The position numbers were made by a program, and so were the translations under genes. The notes under the pieces are model-generated. The model was not told the DNA's origin. It did not search any database and saw nothing but the letters and a program-made list of their open reading frames with translations. This document shows positions 57,702-64,000 of a DNA stretch of 64,000 nucleotides, piece by piece (positions within the stretch are counted from its first letter, which is position 1; every line of letters starts with the position of its first letter). Origin of the DNA: Laccaria trichodermophora (Eukaryota; Basidiomycota; Agaricomycetes; Agaricales; Hydnangiaceae); contig JACTVC010000005.1 in NCBI GenBank assembly GCA_018417955.1, forward strand, positions 248,001 to 312,000, written 5' to 3'.

Positions 57702-60700
57702 ATGGACTGGTCAGTACACTCGCATTAAGCCACCCGATTCGACTTACATGTGAATACATTAGTCTTGAGTTGAATATTCATCAACGCATTCTTTCCGACA
57801 TAGCGTCGCGTACCAACCAGTCAGTCGAGGATGCCTCGTACGCCAAGAGCGTGATTATACCTAAAGTGCAAACGAAGTTGGTCAAAACTACAGGCGTCGC
57901 TGTAGATGTCGAAGACGGGATGGATGAATCGCTGCCACAATTAACAACCCCACGGGTCTATATGGTATGCTTGTCAACCTGCCTGACGAATTTCTACTAA
58001 ATAACGCGAAGACTGCGTCCAGAGTGCATTGCAACATAGCGTTTGGAGAACTTGTTGTCAACTTCCCTGAGGCTCATATCAGCAATTCTATCGACTCTGT
58101 CATGCCCGCACTGATCGACATCCTTCGCGACGTTCCATTCATTGACTTTGACAAATCGCTGTCTTGGGAAGGTAATGTTGCCAGAAAGCTCCTTGTTAGC
58201 TAACTGATGTGACGAGCTTTCAGATTGGGCGCTACCTGATCAGCTTGTTTTTTCGACCGTTTCTGCGCTTCTGCACATCTCAAGTGACCATTCCGAGTAT
58301 AGCGAACCTGCGATCTCCTCGATTTTCTTCTTTATATCTCAGACCGTAAAAAAATTACATGAGAGTTCTTGTAAGTTTCATCCAAGTGTTGAGTCATTCT
58401 CTTCATTCAACGCGTACCCCCAGCTTTCGACGTTCTAACGCAGCTTGCCCCTGCTCTTCACGGTCTTTACCGCGCCGTTAGTTCAACCTCGTATCCATGG
58501 ACTGTAGAGCAATGGCGAACCTTGACCGTCCACTTGAAAAGTTTATGCTCGCAGGCTATCGTGGATCGACTCAACCACCTTGTTGTCGACATCGTGCAGA
58601 AGGAAAATGCAGATGCTGACATGCTGTATCATGTTCAGACCTTTGTTTCACGGTATGTGGCTCAAGGTCGCCCACTCAGTGGATATTTCATGGTCTGCTG
58701 TGTCCTGGAAACTGAATGGACCGTTCTCGCCCAAACTCTTGCTCCTCCCGTCAACAATCGTGCCTCCGTTGTCGAGGCAGCCGCAGCGAACAAGGCTTGG
58801 TTTTCCTTAACTCGAAACGCGGCCATCGAAATAAACATCACCGACGAGGAAACCAGAAGCATCCTGAAATCGACGATTACATATGCGATGGAATGTTTTA
58901 CTGATCTTCTCGTCCAGATGAAAGAGATGGATTGCGACCCGTCGGTTGATACCTATGCATGGGAAACCATGTCAGAGAGTTTGGTTAGTGTTGTCTTCCT
59001 CCTGGTTGTGGTCGCTGATGCGTGACGGGCGGTGGTGTGAATTACAGAAACTAGCTTCTATCTGTTGCCTAGCTCTTCGAGAGTTAGACGAACAACTTTA
59101 TGCCCGCATCTCACTTCTGCTCAGCAACGAGTCCCCCATTTCCGATCATTTAGTGCAGGAAGCAGCTTTGAAAGCCACTACAGTCCTCGTTCGGAGGTTG
59201 CTCTCATTTGTAATGTTTTGAGTTTTACCTTACTGACTTTTGGACCTCTGTTCCCAGTTTCCCTATGATTGCTGCAAATATGGCCAGCCATCTCAGGCGT
59301 TTTGTGACCTCTCCGTTGCCAATTTTTGAGTTTGAGTTCGCATCAGAAAGAAGAGCCCCACCACCGCTCTCCGCAGCTGCTAAGTGCCTCGCACTTTGCA
59401 TCAAGGTATAATAGAAGATTTTTTTTTTAATGATGAAACTGACTGCCGTTAAAGTTGGCTCCTGGAGATGACTTGATCATGTCGAACATGTACTCCTTGC
59501 TCAATTACATCGCTGCGACAAGCAAAGAAATCTATGATTCGAGTAGTATGCACACATTGAATTTTAACAACACTCACAATCAGGGCACTATCCATTCATT
59601 GGAAAGTGGTTTGCGTGGACTTTCAGAGGACGAGAAGCGGCTGATCGGAATTAGTACTATATCAGTCGTTACAAGGCTTGCACTTGAATTTCGAATGGAA
59701 GAGGTTAATTTTTTCCGCTTGCTAATTTGCGGCTCATCCTCTAACTATTGGCAGGTAACAAAGCTTACCATATCGATGCTATTGCAACGGTTACGTTCTG
59801 CTGAGCCGACGGTGGAGGCAGCCATCGCGTACAACCTTGTCGATCTGGCATTGGAAGCGCCACGGAACGCATTCGTGGATATCGTCAGAATCTTCTCCTC
59901 AATCAACCGCTCAGCAAATCCAGATGACCCCCGATTCTCAAACAACATGGTGCATATCTTGTCTTTTCCTCCCAGTTCACTCCGCCTTAGATCTTATGTC
60001 ACAGGTTTTGGCGGCTCAAACGAGGCTAGCACAAGAGCTGCATCGTCGACCCGAGCTTTACGAAGCCTACCTTGTTGAATTGCTCACTTTGTTTTCTGAT
60101 AAAGGCGTTGCCATACAGAACTTGAAGATCGCCAATCATCATATAAAGGCAAGACTGAATTGTACTGTGTCGATGAGAGCCCTTTCTCACTGAAGTCGTC
60201 TTAGACTGATGACATGATCGAACAATTAGCATCTCTTCTGCTACCCATCGATGCCTTACTTCACCATGAAGACTTTAATCCTCATCAAGAGCCTTCTTCC
60301 GAAATTGTAACTCTCTTCAGGAATATGTGGTTCTTGTGTGTGCTGTTTCACTTCACAAACGCAAATGAGGGAGACACGGCAGCAATGGACTGGCTTAAAC
60401 CTACAATGTCTCGAATTGCAGTCAAGACGCCATCCATGGTAATGGAAGAATCGCATGATGCGATCGCCAGTGACGTTGAATACAATTCCGTTATCAGGCA
60501 AGAATACGCACATACAGTAAGAATCTTTACCACTGCACAACTGTTATTCAACGTTTTTAAGGTCATTTCGAAACACCGGAGTTGCCTCACGGGATACATC
60601 GCGTTACGTTCAGGAGACATCCGCTACCTCTCTCCGGGTCAGGTCATCTTCGTATTAACCATGCATGACATCGAGAGCATGCGTTCCGCAGCTGGTTTAC

Positions 60701-63700
60701 CATCTTCCCTTGTGTCGTACTTTGTCAACGACGGCTTGAACAAGCACCCAGGTTTAAGCGCGTGTATGGATTCAGTCGCTGAGAGGGTGAGTTGGTTTTG
60801 ATCATCACTTATATCCTTGAAGCATTACTTTGCAGGTTATTCGAGGTTGCATTAACGACCTGAACGCCAAAGCTGCCCAGCAAGCATTTCCAAAACATCT
60901 CTCCACTGAGCTTCGTAGTCTTGTCGTTGGTAGTACCCACCGCGTTGCGAAGGCCCGAGAAATTGCATCGAAATATCTCAATCGACTGATCACGTCTTTT
61001 CCATCTCTTACCTGCGATCCGTTGCTAGTTTTTACCATTTTGGAAGTGCTTACGTTACTCCAAAGATCCTGCGAAAATGAGTTTGTTGACGAGGTATGTC
61101 GCCAAGTTCAGGATCGGCCAGAAGCAGAGCTTACAAAGTTTTAGTATAACCCCGTTTATGAATACTATTCTGACAGAAGCAGTGTCACTCTCCAGCTCAC
61201 TGATAGCTATCAAATACGGAACGAAATTCTTGGTCAACTGAAGCGCAACGCCGTGACTTGGTTTGAGCTTGCATTGGGTAGGGCTCCAATGGAATTGCAG
61301 TCTACCTTGCAGGTTGGTGGTCTTGATTCAATGGGTCTCTTATTCTCATCATTCTCCTTGACAGAAATATTTGACTATCAACCGATCAAGCACTGGACCA
61401 AACTCTGCTGAGCTAGGTGCTTCTATCGCAGAGCAATTTGGCAAGGCGATCGGCCCCGTTCATAGGCAACTTAGTAGGCATTTTCTCATAAAACCGCTGC
61501 ACATGCTCCTGATGATGGTCAACTAGCATCGCTTTTTGCACTTTCTCCTTGGAAGGTTGATGCAGCAAAGACCCTCGCTAGCCAAATTGCTATCAAAGGC
61601 TATTTTGCTGGCGAGGCTGCGGGTATCAGACTCTCGGATCGTGAAGGTTCGATGCTCTTCCTCTGTTTGGTATTTATCGATCGATGTGGGCATATTAGTA
61701 TTGGCTACATCTTCGCCGCCTCAAGTAGCTCTTTCTACGGAGATTCAGGCACTGCGATCTCAAATGTTGCAGACGATGAACGAGATTCGCCAGAAAAAGA
61801 GTGCTTTGACAGTACATGATCTTCGTAGGTTGCTGTTTCGATGCGCTGCTACTTTAATTTCCTTGGACCATGTGAGCTTTTTCAGCTTCCAGTCAAATTT
61901 ACCCTTCTCACTGCAGGGCAACCAGTGTGATTATGAAATTGTGCACTATCTTGTTTCTTTGCCCTTTGGTGTTGCCACACCGTCGGCAATCGCTGTAGGA
62001 ATTGAAGTTTGGAGCTGGGTTATTGCAGAAAAGGCTGCCGTAGAGGTCGCATTGATGGGCGAGATTCTCTCAGCTTGGTCAGATACCATAAAATTGGAAA
62101 GGGGGATCTTTTCAAGAACCCTCGAGTGAGCACTCTCTACTGTGAAGTTTTATTTAGCTCACGATATAGCAGCTACAGCGACCCTTTCTATCACCCTATA
62201 AGCTATAGCCCGACGAACAAGGAAGACATTGATCGAGCTTTGGTTCAAGCTAGAAAGATCCTTACACCCCATACACTCGTCTTACAGATGCTTTTTAGCC
62301 GTCTCCAAGCTGCACGATATCATCGACCGGGAGTTATGTTAATGATCCAGCACCTGGTATTACGCTCTACTCAGTCGCACACAAGACTTAGGTTAGCTTT
62401 CTTATGCTAATTGATAGCAACAATGCTGATTCCAGTCAGCACACATGCACTCGCGCGAGAAGCCCGGTATTCTCTCCTTCTTTTCGGATTCGAGACACTC
62501 AAAAGCTCGCATCTTGATGCATTTTGCGAGAACACATTGCGGGAAAGCCTGTATACGGTTGCATATAATTGGTTTTCTGTTCGACCCCAGTATGTTCCAG
62601 AACTTTCAGAAGTCGCGTCTTTTAAATCGCAGCATCCAGATGGTCTTACGGTGCCAATCGCGTCCAAGTTGATGCGGACATCAAGATTCTCTCTGAATTT
62701 TTGTCGTATCTTCAGACCGACACGGTTCGGGGCTCACCCCTCATTTCCAGTTTGTCGCCTGCACAATCGATGTCACGTTCAACTTGTGAGCACACGGATA
62801 ACGGATCTTTTTTTTTCTTTTCTCAAATTGAGTTTGGCAGACTACGCGAGCAGAATGCGAAGCCTTAACCTTCCTCTGAGGTTGCTCACCGAGAACGAAA
62901 TCTTTCGATTGTCCGTTTGGATAAATCCTTCAAACGATCCAAAAAAAGGCAGCGACTTGGTAGGAAATACGGAGCGAACGCTATTGGAGGTGATTCCTCA
63001 CTTTCCTAGTGGTAGCGATACCTGACGTGTTTTAGACCTCTTGGGCTGAAATTGTCCGCACAGTGTGGCAGATCAATCCAGGCATTGCAGTACATCTTAT
63101 CGAGCGGTTCAAAATAGGGTCCGTTCGCTACGAAGTTGGAAAATTAGTTCGCTCGAGCACAATTGCCGTTCTCGACATATCAGAAGCCTTGCCCCTTCTA
63201 CTGGGCGAGAGGCTGGATCCCCATATTCATCGAGATCTCAAGGTGCACCCTATTTATCCGAATTGGACATTTCTCACCGTGACGATAGCTTCTCCTACTT
63301 TGGGCGCCTGTCCCGCCCATCCTTGCTAACACATTATTCGAGCGGCGATTCAATAACGATCCTCTCATCCTTCAATATGCACATCGTGTTCTCGTGCAAC
63401 ACCCCGTAGACTTGACGTTCTTTTTCATTCCTCAAGTTGTCCAGGCACTGCGCTACGATGACCTTGGTGAGACATTTTGTTTCTTGATTGGGTAAACCTA
63501 ATGATAGCATTAGGTTACGTTGGCCGTTTTATCTTTGAAACGGCCAAGATTTCTCAACTCTTTTGCCATCAAATCATTTGGAATATGAGAGCAAATTGTT
63601 TTAAGGACGATGCAGCAGAAGTGGTGAGTGCCCAGGCTGTCTATTTGACGTGTGATTCTAGCAAAATTAGGAGGACCCCATCAAACCTGTCTTGGATGAA

Positions 63701-64000
63701 ATCATGGACAAGGTTGTAAAGTCTTTATCTGGAGAAGCCAGATCATTTTACGACCGGGAATTTTCGTTCTTTAACGAGATTACAGCGATTTCCGGCAAAC
63801 TGAAGCCCTACATCAAGAAGACAAAGCCAGAAAAAAAGGTCTTTATATCAATGCTATCTCGTAGCCTCAATTAACTTGGATTCAAGGCAAAAATTGATGA
63901 AGAGATGGCAAAAATTGATGTTGATGTCGGAGTATACCTTCCAAGCAATCCTGATGGAGTGGTGGTAGACGTCGACAAAAAATCGGGGCGTCCGCTTCAG
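57702..64000 (+). CDS. STT4: Phosphatidylinositol 4-kinase Stt4 (PI4K-alpha), 5' part, cut by the right edge
   Basis: A minute first exon (MDC) joins LELNIHQRILSDIASRTNQ. Then comes a very long alpha-helical solenoid: FDKSLSWEDWALPDQLVFST, YLVELLTLFSDKGVAIQNLK, LFRNMWFLCVLFHFTNANEG, SDVEYNSVIRQEYAHTV, RSGDIRYLSPGQVIFVLTMH, DIESMRSAAGLPSSLVSYFV, HRVAKAREIASKYLNRLITS and RRPSLAKLLSKAILLARLRV-like sequence. The last exons reach the region before the kinase: SGEARSFYDREFSFFNEITA and VGVYLPSNPDGVVVDVDKKS. These are typical of fungal Stt4. The catalytic domain lies beyond 64000. Stt4 makes the plasma-membrane pool of PI4P. More than 20 introns interrupt the visible part. Confidence 0.92.

Overview
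The window is nuclear DNA of a filamentous basidiomycete, most likely a mushroom-forming Agaricomycete. Nearly every gene is broken by many short (about 45-60 nt) GT-AG introns, genes are packed on both strands with gaps of 40-600 bp, and the conserved products (Gds1-type regulator, Hop1 with a PHD finger, basidiomycete-type Stt4) fit that group. All calls come from reading translated exons by eye. Coordinates run from start codon to stop codon and include introns, and many individual splice sites are inferred.

Layout. 1-488: 5' part of an unidentified minus-strand gene cut by the left edge. 948-3893: Gds1-like regulator. 4007-8637: two linker histone H1 genes in opposite orientation around a membrane-anchored, motif-degenerate acyl-CoA synthetase-like gene. 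8841-13253: TEL2 and the complex I 24-kDa subunit. 13354-15348: bestrophin-like anion channel. 15607-20106: a long ARM/PH-like/disordered/coiled-coil protein that I propose is a Red1/SYCP2-type meiotic axis core. 20173-22179: SNU13 and a gamma-glutamylcyclotransferase-like gene, separated by a palindrome-rich repeat cluster with terminal inverted repeats. 22293-26235: proteasome beta5, BRX1 and a triple-KH protein. 26534-32291: ADA2-like deaminase, a secreted CBM19-like protein and GPI10. 32333-38000: external NADH dehydrogenase with EF-hands and a YTH m6A reader. 38327-44027: TilS-like, SRP40/Nopp140-like, lumazine synthase (RIB4) and GTR1. 44699-50258: vacuolar Ca2+/H+ exchanger and DOA1. 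50822-54275: HOP1. 54387-64000: TRS23, a glutaminyl cyclase-like protein, an unidentified helical protein and the 5' part of STT4, cut by the right edge.

Most of the content is conserved housekeeping. The points of most interest are two likely meiotic chromosome-axis genes (a secure HOP1 and a candidate RED1/SYCP2-like partner) about 31 kb apart; a repeat element filling the promoter space between SNU13 and its neighbour; a probable pseudo-adenylating enzyme between two histone H1 paralogues; and two GC-AG introns in genes of mitochondrial respiration. I saw no rRNA, tRNA, CRISPR array, virus or large transposon.
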